Of a stretch of DNA of 7,157 nucleotides, positions 1 through 5,846 are shown in pieces. How positions within the stretch are numbered: the stretch's first letter is position 1; every line of letters starts with the position of its first letter. The notes below the pieces were generated by a model, which was given only the letters and a program-made list of their open reading frames with translations, had not been told where the DNA came from and made no database searches. A program made the position numbers and the translations under genes. This DNA is from Candidatus Babelota bacterium (GTDB lineage Bacteria; Dependentiae; Babeliae; Babeliales; JABCYS01), in assembly GCA_013290085.1 (NCBI GenBank), contig JABCYS010000047.1, positions 1 through 7,157 of the forward strand, written 5' to 3'.

Positions 1-569
1 GTGCTCATCCGTGGAGTGATGAAGAAACTGTTCACAGCACTCTGGAAAAACTTAAAGTATACTTTAAACGTTACACCATATCACTCGATCAAGAACAACC
101 ACTCACCCAAGATGGTAGCGTTCCAACCAATTACAGACCGTATGTTATTTTTAAAGTTATGAGTAAGCAATGGTCCGTTTCTTTTGATTTCTTTAAATCA
201 GAGACTGCTGTTGAGCTACTCAAACTTTTAGAGCCGCTCCAATTCTTAGAAGAATCTGAATGGCGTCTTACGGTACACGGCAAAGAAAGACATCTTGTTG
301 GCAAGGGAGTTCTCACTCTTATCAATGGCATTAGCCAAGTAAGTAAATCTTTCATGGCGGTACAACGCTATAAAGGTCTTGGTGAAATGAATCCAGAACA
401 ACTTTGGGAAACTTCTATGGATCCAGAATCACGCTTGTTCCTTCGTGTCAGTTTAGAAGACGCGCTTGCTGCTGATTCTTGGTTTGCCACCTTGATGGGA
501 GATGATGTTGCGGGACGTAAAGAATATATTGAAAAATATGGGCACTTTGTGAAAAATCTCGACATTTGA
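1..569 (+). CDS. gyrB: DNA gyrase subunit B, C-terminal part (5' end outside window)
   Basis: This is the C-terminal 188 residues of the ATPase/Toprim subunit of DNA gyrase, the cytoplasmic type II topoisomerase that introduces negative supercoils using ATP together with GyrA. The frame is open from base 3 and ends in TGA at 567-569; the true start lies upstream of the window. The family signature [15 protein letters not shown] is encoded at about 363-407, followed by the conserved ETSMDPESR segment. The protein ends with the MGDDV...R.EYIEKY...NLDI tail typical of GyrB; ParE normally differs here. The segment before the signature, at about 159-360, aligns with the end of the Toprim domain and shows no large insertion of the kind found in the E. 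coli enzyme. tilS follows after 16 nt, so the two are probably in one transcript. GyrB is favoured over ParE on the KGLGEMNP context and the tail. Confidence 0.96.
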   Translation, partial: AHPWSDEETVHSTLEKLKVYFKRYTISLDQEQPLTQDGSVPTNYRPYVIFKVMSKQWSVSFDFFKSETAVELLKLLEPLQFLEESEWRLTVHGKERHLVGKGVLTLINGISQVSKSFMAVQRYKGLGEMNPEQLWETSMDPESRLFLRVSLEDALAADSWFATLMGDDVAGRKEYIEKYGHFVKNLDI

Positions 570-585
570 CATCAACTAAGGCTTC

Positions 586-1551
586 ATGATCAACCAGATT
601 TATTCGTTCATACAAAAACATCACCTGCTCCCTGATTCTGGTACTGTTGTGCTCGGTTTGTCTGGTGGTCCTGATTCAATTTTTTTACTTCATCTGTTGG
701 CCACCCTGCATCATGAAAAGAAGATCGCTCTCGTCGCCGCACATCTTGATCATGAATGGCGTACTGATTCTTTCAAAGACGTTGATTTTTGTCGCCACGT
801 AGCTGCTCGGTACAATGTTCCATTCGTAACGGCCAAAGCATCTGATGTTCTTCCTTCTCTTAAGAAAAATGGTTCGCAGGAAGAGATGGGAAGAAAATTG
901 CGGCGCACCTTTTTAGAAAATGTGGCTGCAGAATATAATGCCCAAGCAATTGCACTTGCACATCACCTGCAAGACCAGGAAGAAACTTTTTTTATCCGAT
1001 TGATTCGTGGCACGACACTTACTGGGCTCATTGGCATGCGGCCAAAGCATGGTTTGTATATTCGTCCGCTTTTAGAGACTAACAAGGAAGATATTATTCA
1101 TTATTTGGACACACACCAGATTGAGTATCTTATCGACCCGACCAATGTTTCTGAATCTTATTTGCGCAACAGGATACGTCTCAAGGTAATGCCCGAGCTC
1201 AACCAAGCAGATCAACGGTTCAATCAGAATTTTCTACGCACGCTTCATAGTTTGCGGGAAGCTGAACAGGCACTTGCGGACCTGACGCATAGACTTTTTG
1301 TAGAAACAACGGTAGTCAGAGATAGCATTCACTATCTTGATCTCGAGAAATTTTTTAGGCACAACAACTATCTGCAAAAAAGGATTTTAGTTCATTGGCT
1401 CATTCTTGAGCAAGTTCCTTTTGTTTTGACCGAGCGCTTTTTGGATGAGGTTGTACGATTCTTTATTCAGCCGGAGAGCAAAGGCCATGCTCTTCATGAA
1501 GCATGGTCTTTGGTTAAAGAAAAAGGTTTAGTTTCTTTGAAAAAGAATTAA
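586..1551 (+). CDS. tilS: tRNA(Ile)-lysidine synthase, short form
   Basis: TilS attaches lysine to C34 of the CAU-anticodon tRNA-Ile using ATP, which changes both its decoding and its charging to isoleucine; it acts in the cytoplasm. The 321-residue product carries the N-type ATP pyrophosphatase P-loop SGGPDS at residues 26-31. Other family motifs are HLDHEWR (53-59), EMGRKLRR (100-107), ALAHHLQDQEET (124-135), the RGT turn (141-143) and DPTN...RNRIR (184-198). After residue ~205 comes a helical region matching the TilS linker domain. There is little room for the extra C-terminal domain of the E. coli-type enzyme (about 430 residues), so this is the short architecture. The ATG at 586 is preceded by AAGG at 578-581. 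It lies 16 nt after gyrB, so read-through transcription is likely. Its stop is only 4 nt from the stop of the converging gene. Confidence 0.95.
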   Translation: MINQIYSFIQKHHLLPDSGTVVLGLSGGPDSIFLLHLLATLHHEKKIALVAAHLDHEWRTDSFKDVDFCRHVAARYNVPFVTAKASDVLPSLKKNGSQEEMGRKLRRTFLENVAAEYNAQAIALAHHLQDQEETFFIRLIRGTTLTGLIGMRPKHGLYIRPLLETNKEDIIHYLDTHQIEYLIDPTNVSESYLRNRIRLKVMPELNQADQRFNQNFLRTLHSLREAEQALADLTHRLFVETTVVRDSIHYLDLEKFFRHNNYLQKRILVHWLILEQVPFVLTERFLDEVVRFFIQPESKGHALHEAWSLVKEKGLVSLKKN

Positions 1552-1552
1552 C

Positions 1553-1584
1553 CGATCAAAGTGTTGATCGTCTCACCAAGAGAC
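1553..1584. terminator. Tandem hairpins at the convergent gene junction
   Basis: Two adjacent perfect inverted repeats lie just past the tilS stop. The first is CGATCAA (1553-1559), loop AGTG, TTGATCG (1564-1570). The second is GTCTC (1570-1574), loop ACCAA, GAGAC (1580-1584). They overlap the last codons and the stop (1556-1558) of the minus-strand gene. Read on the minus strand, the first hairpin is followed by a T-rich stretch (GTTAATTCTTTTTC). On the plus strand no T-run follows. A terminator for the minus-strand operon, and possibly a weak block for tilS transcripts, is the simplest reading. This is inferred from symmetry and position only. Confidence 0.4.
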
Positions 1585-1822
1585 CGCGATGCGCTGGTTT
1601 TTGAAGCGGTTGAGATTGCCGCCTCAGATAAGTTTGGATCTTTGCAATAAGTATGCTGTGATCTTTACCAAATTTCTTTTCAGCCGCCTGTAGGTAGGCA
1701 GATAGTTCATCCAGTTCATCCTGTCGGTAAAAAGCATCATTGCGCACCCTATGATCTGTAGCCATTCCAAAAAGAAGAGAACTCATCATTACTAAACCAA
1801 CAAGCACAACTCTTTTTTGCAT
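1556..1822 (-). CDS. Small predicted exported protein, unknown function
   Basis: I do not recognise this 88-residue protein. It begins with a typical Sec signal peptide: a basic n-region (MQKR), a hydrophobic core at residues 5-18 (VVLVGLVMMSSLLF), and a likely cleavage near GMA-T at 19-22. The mature part is about 67 residues and hydrophilic. It has a predicted amphipathic helix (DELDELSAYLQAAEKKF, 35-51) and a basic tail with several arginines. No lipobox, cysteine or membrane segment is seen in the mature part, so it is probably periplasmic or secreted. The RBS GGAGA at 1828-1832 is followed by two consecutive ATGs (1825 and 1822). I chose the second for better spacing; starting at 1825 adds one Met. 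It is the last gene of the minus-strand run, and its 3' end overlaps the junction hairpins. Confidence 0.68.
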   Translation of the reverse strand: MQKRVVLVGLVMMSSLLFGMATDHRVRNDAFYRQDELDELSAYLQAAEKKFGKDHSILIAKIQTYLRRQSQPLQKPAHRGLLVRRSTL

Positions 1823-1832
1823 CATATTCTCC
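1820..1832 (-). promoter_or_regulatory. Ribosome binding site plus double-ATG start module, copy 1
   Basis: On the minus strand this reads GGAGAATATGATG: a strong Shine-Dalgarno core, a two-base gap and two in-frame ATGs. The identical 13-mer occurs at 2185-2197 before the neighbouring gene. It decides the start of the 88-residue protein. The second ATG lies about 5 nt from the Shine-Dalgarno core and the first only 2 nt. Confidence 0.6.
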
Positions 1833-1836
1833 GTAT

Positions 1837-2187
1837 TTAGAAACGAGAGGATTGTGTTCTGTTGTGCGTGTACGCTTTTGGTCTTGGCAGCTGAGCTACA
1901 AAAACTCTTCGAGCCGCCTCAAGTACGTGAATCAATTCATTATACATAGCATCCACCGCTTGCACATCTTCATGGGACAGCGTCACATCGTCATTTAGTG
2001 CGTGTAGTTCTACCTGCTTCGTCACAAGGGTGTCGATGCTTCCAAGGCACGCTTGAATACCGTCCCTCTGATAGCATGTCTGCTCTTGTATTACATAAGC
2101 ACGGAGTGCATTAAGCCGACTATTGGCATCCATACAAAAAAGATTTATGTGTAGTGCGAGGACACTCACAAGTATGCCTTTTTTCAT
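1837..2187 (-). CDS. Small predicted exported protein with two cysteines in the mature part
   Basis: This 116-residue protein is not recognised. A signal peptide is clear: MKKG, then a hydrophobic core (ILVSVLALHINLF, residues 5-17), with probable cleavage around C18-M19-D20. C18 does not sit in a convincing lipobox because the -1 residue is Phe, so a lipoprotein is unlikely. The mature part contains Cys38 and Cys47 within CYQRDGIQAC, which could form a disulfide outside the cytoplasm. A long predicted helix (DVQAVDAMYNELIHVLEAARR, about 74-94) and a basic, polar tail follow. The frame stays open to 2247, but GGAGA at 2193-2197 fixes the start at the ATG pair 2187/2190. The longer version would overlap the upstream gene by 40 nt and would bury the signal peptide. 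The gap to the next gene downstream is 14 nt, so the two are co-transcribed. Confidence 0.66.
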   Translation of the reverse strand: MKKGILVSVLALHINLFCMDANSRLNALRAYVIQEQTCYQRDGIQACLGSIDTLVTKQVELHALNDDVTLSHEDVQAVDAMYNELIHVLEAARRVFVAQLPRPKAYTHNRTQSSRF

Positions 2188-2197
2188 CATATTCTCC
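2185..2197 (-). promoter_or_regulatory. Ribosome binding site plus double-ATG start module, copy 2
   Basis: This is an exact copy of the 13-nt module at 1820-1832 (GGAGAATATGATG on the minus strand), followed in both copies by an A-rich Lys codon stretch. It sits between the stop of the 131-residue gene (2208) and the next gene, and it sets the start at 2187 or 2190 rather than 2247. Confidence 0.6.
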
Positions 2198-2207
2198 TTT
2201 TTTATCC

Positions 2208-2603
2208 TCAACAGTGATTTGGTGGGTTTGGTGTAACACAGCGACATAGCGATAGAGACGTAAAAGTTAGTTCGCTATTTAGTAGATTTAATTTAATAAT
2301 ATTTTTTCCAACTAAATCAATAAATTGTTCAATGTTATCGAATTGCCCAGGAACTAAAAGCGCGTTTTTATATTTTTCAAAAAACGATTTTACCTTATCT
2401 TTTTTTTCTTCTTCTGACAGATTCTCAGAATTCCCTGATAACGCTTTCTTCAGCTTTACAGCCTCATTTTTTATCTCTTCCAGTTGCAATATTCTAAATA
2501 ATATTAGATCTTCTCGATCTAAAAAAATATCGGGGGAAAATCTTGTAGCGTACATTTGCAATGATACGCTTAGTAAAAAGAGAGAAAGGATTATTTTTTT
2601 CAT
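2208..2603 (-). CDS. Predicted exported protein, unknown function, charged helical
   Basis: This 131-residue protein is not recognised. The N-terminus is a textbook signal peptide: MKK, hydrophobic core IILSLFLLSVSL (residues 4-15), and an A-type cleavage after MYA at 17-19. The mature region is strongly charged and probably helical: LQLEEIKNEAVKLKKAL (39-55), and EEEKKDKVKSFFEKYKNALL at about 64-83. The C-terminal tail carries cysteines at 120, 122 and 131 (the last residue) and a PNPPN turn. The frame is open to 2636, but AGGGG (2608-2612 on the minus strand) lies four bases before the ATG at 2603, which puts the signal peptide at the very N-terminus. It follows mpg by 77 nt and precedes the next small gene by about 20 nt. 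The AT-rich codons, with many AAA and AAT, make it look more AT-rich than its neighbours. Confidence 0.68.
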   Translation of the reverse strand: MKKIILSLFLLSVSLQMYATRFSPDIFLDREDLILFRILQLEEIKNEAVKLKKALSGNSENLSEEEKKDKVKSFFEKYKNALLVPGQFDNIEQFIDLVGKNIIKLNLLNSELTFTSLSLCRCVTPNPPNHC

Positions 2604-2680
2604 AACACCCCTAGAACAAAGATTATTTAAAAACATTTATCACATGCTACCAACTTTTTGTATTCTGTAAAGAAAAACCC

Positions 2681-3283
2681 TTATCCTGCAGCGTTTTTAC
2701 CCACTCTTCCTCTCGAAACAAAATCAGTTCCCGAATCTAAAAATCGCCATACCTTTTCTTGACCAACACGAATACCTATACGTGATGTCGCTGCAATGTG
2801 AGGAACATATTCATCCGCCATAACGTACAGCTCACCTTTCTTCGTCACGTCGCAACCATACAATTTTTTTGTAATTCCATAGGCCTGCGCTACTTTTCCA
2901 GGACCTGATGCTAATGCGTACACATCCTGCTGTCCTCGCAATTCTCGCATGTGATCTAAACCTTCCAGTGGCTCTATCGCCCGGATGAGCACGCCTCCGG
3001 CTTGAGCATGATGATCACGCGCGACAATGTTTAAGTTGAAATGCATACCGTAGATGAAATAGATGTAAGCATGTCCCACGTCTTGAAACATTGCTTTGTT
3101 GCGTTCTGTTTTTTTACGGTACGCATGGCTTGCTGGATCGTCCGCACCGCCATACGCCTCAGTTTCCACAATACGTCCAGACATCATGCGAAGTCCGTCA
3201 GCACGAACAATGATCTTGCCGATAAGTTCTTGTGCAACGACAACCGTATCACGACTGTAAAATGAGCGTTCTAGAATTTCCAT
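2681..3283 (-). CDS. mpg: 3-methyladenine DNA glycosylase, AAG/MPG family
   Basis: This is a monofunctional base-excision-repair glycosylase that flips out and removes alkylated or deaminated purines, leaving an abasic site. The 200-residue length is normal for bacterial members. Motifs seen: VETEAY at 39-44, H53, RNKAMF at 61-66, AYIYFIYGMHFNLNIV at 72-87, the RAIEPLEG block at 101-108, SGPGKVAQAYGI at 126-137, and SRIGI...WRF at 167-181. By comparison with the human enzyme (from memory), E42 corresponds to catalytic E125, Y44 to the stacking Y127, H53 to H136, Y78 to the intercalating Y162, and N85 to N169. The active site therefore looks complete. The ATG at 3283 has no obvious Shine-Dalgarno sequence. 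The gene is divergent from the TonB-like gene, sharing a 64-nt spacer, and heads the minus-strand run that continues into the three small exported proteins. Confidence 0.95.
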   Translation of the reverse strand: MEILERSFYSRDTVVVAQELIGKIIVRADGLRMMSGRIVETEAYGGADDPASHAYRKKTERNKAMFQDVGHAYIYFIYGMHFNLNIVARDHHAQAGGVLIRAIEPLEGLDHMRELRGQQDVYALASGPGKVAQAYGITKKLYGCDVTKKGELYVMADEYVPHIAATSRIGIRVGQEKVWRFLDSGTDFVSRGRVGKNAAG

Positions 3284-3291
3284 GGTAGACT

Positions 3292-3333
3292 ACAGTACAA
3301 TCTTAATTGAGTTGATGTTAAAAAAAGTATAGC
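3292..3333. promoter_or_regulatory. Candidate divergent promoters between mpg and the TonB-like gene
   Basis: The 64-nt spacer must hold the start signals for both directions. For mpg (minus strand), a -35-like TTAACA lies at 3316-3321 and a poor -10-like TACTGT at 3292-3297, with an 18-nt spacer. For the TonB-like gene (plus strand), a -10-like TATAGC is at 3328-3333 with a weak TTGAGT at 3307-3312, 15 nt away. The boxes overlap, so the two promoters would interfere with each other. Matches to sigma-70 consensus are weak, and the vegetative consensus of this organism is unknown. Confidence 0.25.
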
Positions 3334-3347
3334 AGTAATGGCCTTTC

Positions 3348-4376
3348 ATGGAAAAAGAGATCGTAATGGAATCTACTTATCGGCAAGAGCAGCTATCCCG
3401 CTGGTTCTTACCGTCTCTCTTATTTCATCTCCTCATTATTTTCATCTTGTTCATGTTCGAGCAGGAAAAAAAGAAACCCGCTGACGTCATTTTTTTTGAT
3501 GACCAGGAACAGCAGCAACAACCGATACCTGTTGCACCACCCTACATAACTCACCAGCCGCAACAACCCGATGAGGAAGTTCCCTTTGTTATCAATCTGC
3601 CAAAATCATCCACCTTTGGCGCAACGTCACTCGTTAGTGAAGAAACAAAACTGGCCGGTGATCCATCAGCAACCGCTAATCAGTCTGAACCAAATGCCAC
3701 ACCAGAATCTGAAATTACCCATGATCAACCAAACAAATCACAACAACCCAAGCAGGAAACAACGCCGCCAGAAACACCTTCTGCACCAGAAAGATTGTTG
3801 CCAACAGCACCGTTACTAGAACCGGAACAAAAGTTAGAACCAAACGATGAAGCCCCAGCAGCACCACCGCAAATACCTTCACCGCAACAAAAAAGACGGG
3901 TGAAAAATTTCTGGGGACAGGCCAAACAAAGTGCATCGCCAATTAATCAAAAAATGTCGCTCACTAAATTAGCCGAAGGGTTTTTGAACTACGCAAAAGA
4001 AACTCATGGTACCGCAGTTGATATTAACTCAAAAGATTTAAGTCTTGAGCCGACCCTCCAAAAAATTGGCTGGTTCCTTCAAAATTCTTTCCACCTTCAC
4101 AATAAACCAATTGCTCTCAATCAAGATGTCCGCACCAACATTACTCTCCATTTAGAGATTGATGAAAAGGGAAGCCTCATCAATAGTTATCTTTCTCCCC
4201 AAACTAATGTGCCGTCACTTGATAGAAATTTACTCCGCATTGCACAGGGTGCCGCACCATTCCCTCCTATTCCGCCACACGTTATGCGTAATAAAAAAAC
4301 ATTTAATGTAAAAATTCCCATCGATGTCGATGCTCGCAGCGGCACCCATGAATATTATTTTTTGTTCAGAGGTTAG
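3348..4376 (+). CDS. TonB-like energy-transducer protein
   Basis: This 342-residue inner-membrane-anchored protein has TonB/TolA architecture, predicted to span the periplasm and pass proton-motive force to outer-membrane partners. A short cytoplasmic N-terminus precedes one membrane helix at residues 19-38 (WFLPSLLFHLLIIFILFMFE). A long low-complexity linker rich in Pro, Gln and Glu follows (about 51-185). A basic segment (KRRVKNFWGQAK, 182-193) leads into a helical part. The C-terminal domain at about 262-327 matches the TonB C-terminal pattern: LHLEIDEKGSLINS, then SLDRNLLRIAQGAAPFPPIPP, then a final strand NVKIPIDV. No exbB/exbD genes are adjacent. The ATG at 3348 has no clear Shine-Dalgarno sequence; an alternative ATG at 3366 is preceded by AAGAGA and would remove only six residues. 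TolA is the other possibility, but the PFPPIPP-type C-terminus favours TonB. Confidence 0.8.
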   Translation: MEKEIVMESTYRQEQLSRWFLPSLLFHLLIIFILFMFEQEKKKPADVIFFDDQEQQQQPIPVAPPYITHQPQQPDEEVPFVINLPKSSTFGATSLVSEETKLAGDPSATANQSEPNATPESEITHDQPNKSQQPKQETTPPETPSAPERLLPTAPLLEPEQKLEPNDEAPAAPPQIPSPQQKRRVKNFWGQAKQSASPINQKMSLTKLAEGFLNYAKETHGTAVDINSKDLSLEPTLQKIGWFLQNSFHLHNKPIALNQDVRTNITLHLEIDEKGSLINSYLSPQTNVPSLDRNLLRIAQGAAPFPPIPPHVMRNKKTFNVKIPIDVDARSGTHEYYFLFRG

Positions 4377-4457
4377 AAGCTTTAGTTGGTACGGGAGAGA
4401 GCTTCTGCTGCCTAGACTTTTTTCCACATTCAGGATAGAACTACACCAACTTTTTTT
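4375..4457 (+). terminator. Interlocking inverted repeats ending in a T-run
   Basis: Two perfect 7-bp inverted repeats are interleaved: AGAAGCT (4375-4381) with AGCTTCT (4400-4406), and AGTTGGT (4384-4390) with ACCAACT (4445-4451). The second repeat runs directly into seven Ts (4451-4457). The 5' arm of the second lies in the loop of the first, which would give a pseudoknot-like fold or two alternatives. The first stem begins inside the stop codon of the TonB-like gene. A terminator or 3' structure is the likely role, but the 54-nt interior is long for a classic terminator. Confidence 0.3.
4413..4441 (+). promoter_or_regulatory. Candidate sigma-70-type promoter for the sugar-nucleotide gene pair
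   Basis: TAGACT (4413-4418) and TAGAAC (4436-4441) are spaced by 17 nt, and each matches four of six consensus bases. The boxes lie about 40-65 nt upstream of the ATG at 4479, a sensible distance. The assignment is weak and rests on pattern and spacing alone. Confidence 0.22.
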
Positions 4458-4478
4458 GATTTGAAAACAAGGAATGTA

Positions 4479-5846
4479 ATGGCAAAAATAGTGATTATTG
4501 GCGCTGGACCAACAGGTCTTTCTGCTGCCTATCATTTAGAAAAAAAAGGATTTTACGATTACCAGCTCTTCGAAAAAGAATCTACCACCGGCGGACTTTG
4601 TCGCTCCGTAACACAAGATGGTTTTACTTTTGATTTTACCGGGCACCTTCTGCACATTGGCGATCCTTATTTTAAAAAGTTCATTGAAGAGATCGTTGGC
4701 ATGCACAACCTCAATAACATTGTTCGCCGATCTTTTATTTATTCACACAACGTGTATACGCGTTATCCCTATCAAGTGAATCTTTTTGGGTTGCCGCAAG
4801 ATGTTATTGTTGAATGTATTGAGGGATATGTTTCAAGACCACAATCTCGAAAAAAACCAAAACATTTTGGTGAGTGGGTGTTGCAAAATTTTGGGAAAGG
4901 AATCGGCAAACATTTTTTCTTTCCGTATCAAAAAAAGATTTTTGCCTACGACCTTCATAAAATATCAACCAGTTGGACGGGACGCTTTGTACCAAAAACA
5001 TCGCTCCAACAAATAATTAATGGCGCTCTCCATGATGTGGACGATACTGCAATCGGTTACAATGCCACTTTTTTCTATCCCAAGGTTGACGGCATCAGTT
5101 TTTGGGTCAATAAACTTGCCCAGCAGATACAAAATAAAATTCACACCAACTATGTCGTTCAAAATATCGACATGCAAAAAAAGATTGTACGTTTTACCAA
5201 TGGTCATGAAGAAAAATATGAGCAACTCATTACCACCATGCCACTTGATACCTTACTCAAGTTAGTTAAAGAACCAAGTTCTACTCATCTTGCACCAACA
5301 GCACAAAAACTTCTTTGCAACAAAGTAGTTAATTTCAATCTTGGCGTTGCGCGTCCGAATGTTTCTGACAAGCACTGGATTTATTATCCAGAAAAACAAT
5401 TTCCTTTTTATCGCATAGGGTTTTCCCACAACTTTGCCACATCCATGGCACCACAAGGGCACAGTTCACTGTATGGTGAGTTTTCTTATCTTCATAAATC
5501 ATCAAATGCCGTAAAGCGCATGCTCTATGAATCGCTCAAGGAAACGAAAAAGCTTTTTAAAATTAGTGAGTATGAAATTGCTACGGAAAAAATTATCCAT
5601 ATCGATCATGCATACGTAACCTATGATTTTTGGCGAGAAAAAAATCTTACAAAAATTCATCAACGTCTTGGCGAGCACCAGATTTATTCCGTTGGTCGTT
5701 ACGGGGAATGGAAATATTCAAGCATGCAGGAAGCCATCCTTGATGGTAAAAAAATTGTCGACTCACTGGTCGTTATCCCTGCCCAACATGAGCCCTACCT
5801 GTCCATTGAAAAAGTACCTTCGCCGCTACAACAGGCAAAACTATGA
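4479..5846 (+). CDS. FAD-dependent UDP-galactopyranose mutase-like flavoprotein
   Basis: This 455-residue cytoplasmic flavoprotein starts with a Rossmann FAD-binding motif (IIGAGPTGLSAAYHLEKKG, residues 6-24, GxGxxG at 8-13). An acidic residue (E32) and GGLC (38-41) follow. It resembles the eukaryotic-type UDP-galactopyranose mutase (UGM), a flavoenzyme that interconverts UDP-galactopyranose and UDP-galactofuranose, more than the short bacterial Glf. Shared features, recalled from the Aspergillus enzyme, are GH (55-56), RYPYQVN (95-101), KPKHFGEW (126-133), WTGRFV (166-171), NATFFYP (195-201), HWIYYPE (299-305), FPFYR (308-312), HAYVTYD (377-383) and GRYGEWKY (406-413). Residues corresponding to the flavin- and substrate-contacting Arg/Tyr positions appear present (R169, R312, Y379, R407). 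The start is ATG 4479 with AAGGA at 4469-4473; a TTG at 4461 is in frame but overlaps that site. It overlaps the epimerase gene by ATGA. Alternatives: a protoporphyrinogen-oxidase/amine-oxidase family member acting on another substrate. Confidence 0.72.
   Translation: MAKIVIIGAGPTGLSAAYHLEKKGFYDYQLFEKESTTGGLCRSVTQDGFTFDFTGHLLHIGDPYFKKFIEEIVGMHNLNNIVRRSFIYSHNVYTRYPYQVNLFGLPQDVIVECIEGYVSRPQSRKKPKHFGEWVLQNFGKGIGKHFFFPYQKKIFAYDLHKISTSWTGRFVPKTSLQQIINGALHDVDDTAIGYNATFFYPKVDGISFWVNKLAQQIQNKIHTNYVVQNIDMQKKIVRFTNGHEEKYEQLITTMPLDTLLKLVKEPSSTHLAPTAQKLLCNKVVNFNLGVARPNVSDKHWIYYPEKQFPFYRIGFSHNFATSMAPQGHSSLYGEFSYLHKSSNAVKRMLYESLKETKKLFKISEYEIATEKIIHIDHAYVTYDFWREKNLTKIHQRLGEHQIYSVGRYGEWKYSSMQEAILDGKKIVDSLVVIPAQHEPYLSIEKVPSPLQQAKL

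Noticed and set aside
2188..2247. Longer start (2247) for the 116-residue exported protein
   Set aside because: It would overlap the upstream gene by 40 nt and place 20 residues before the signal peptide. A strong GGAGA site and two ATGs at 2187/2190 fit much better.
2604..2636. Longer start (2636) for the 131-residue exported protein
   Set aside because: AGGGG four bases before the ATG at 2603 and a signal peptide beginning exactly there favour the shorter form.
3285..3293. GTAG-A-CTAC near-palindrome next to the mpg start as an operator
   Set aside because: Only four base pairs per half-site with no second copy nearby; too short to support.
3715..3942. Minus-strand frames opposite the TonB linker
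   Set aside because: They are mirror images of the Pro/Gln-rich low-complexity coding sequence, with compositional bias and no start signals or motifs.
4461..4478. TTG start at 4461 for the flavoprotein
   Set aside because: The AAGGA Shine-Dalgarno site at 4469-4473 would lie inside the coding part, and the Rossmann motif sits at the normal distance from the ATG at 4479.
4377..4478. Possible tRNA or other small RNA gene in the spacer
   Set aside because: No cloverleaf, T-loop GTTC-type motif or acceptor pairing was found; only the interleaved repeats and T-run are supported.
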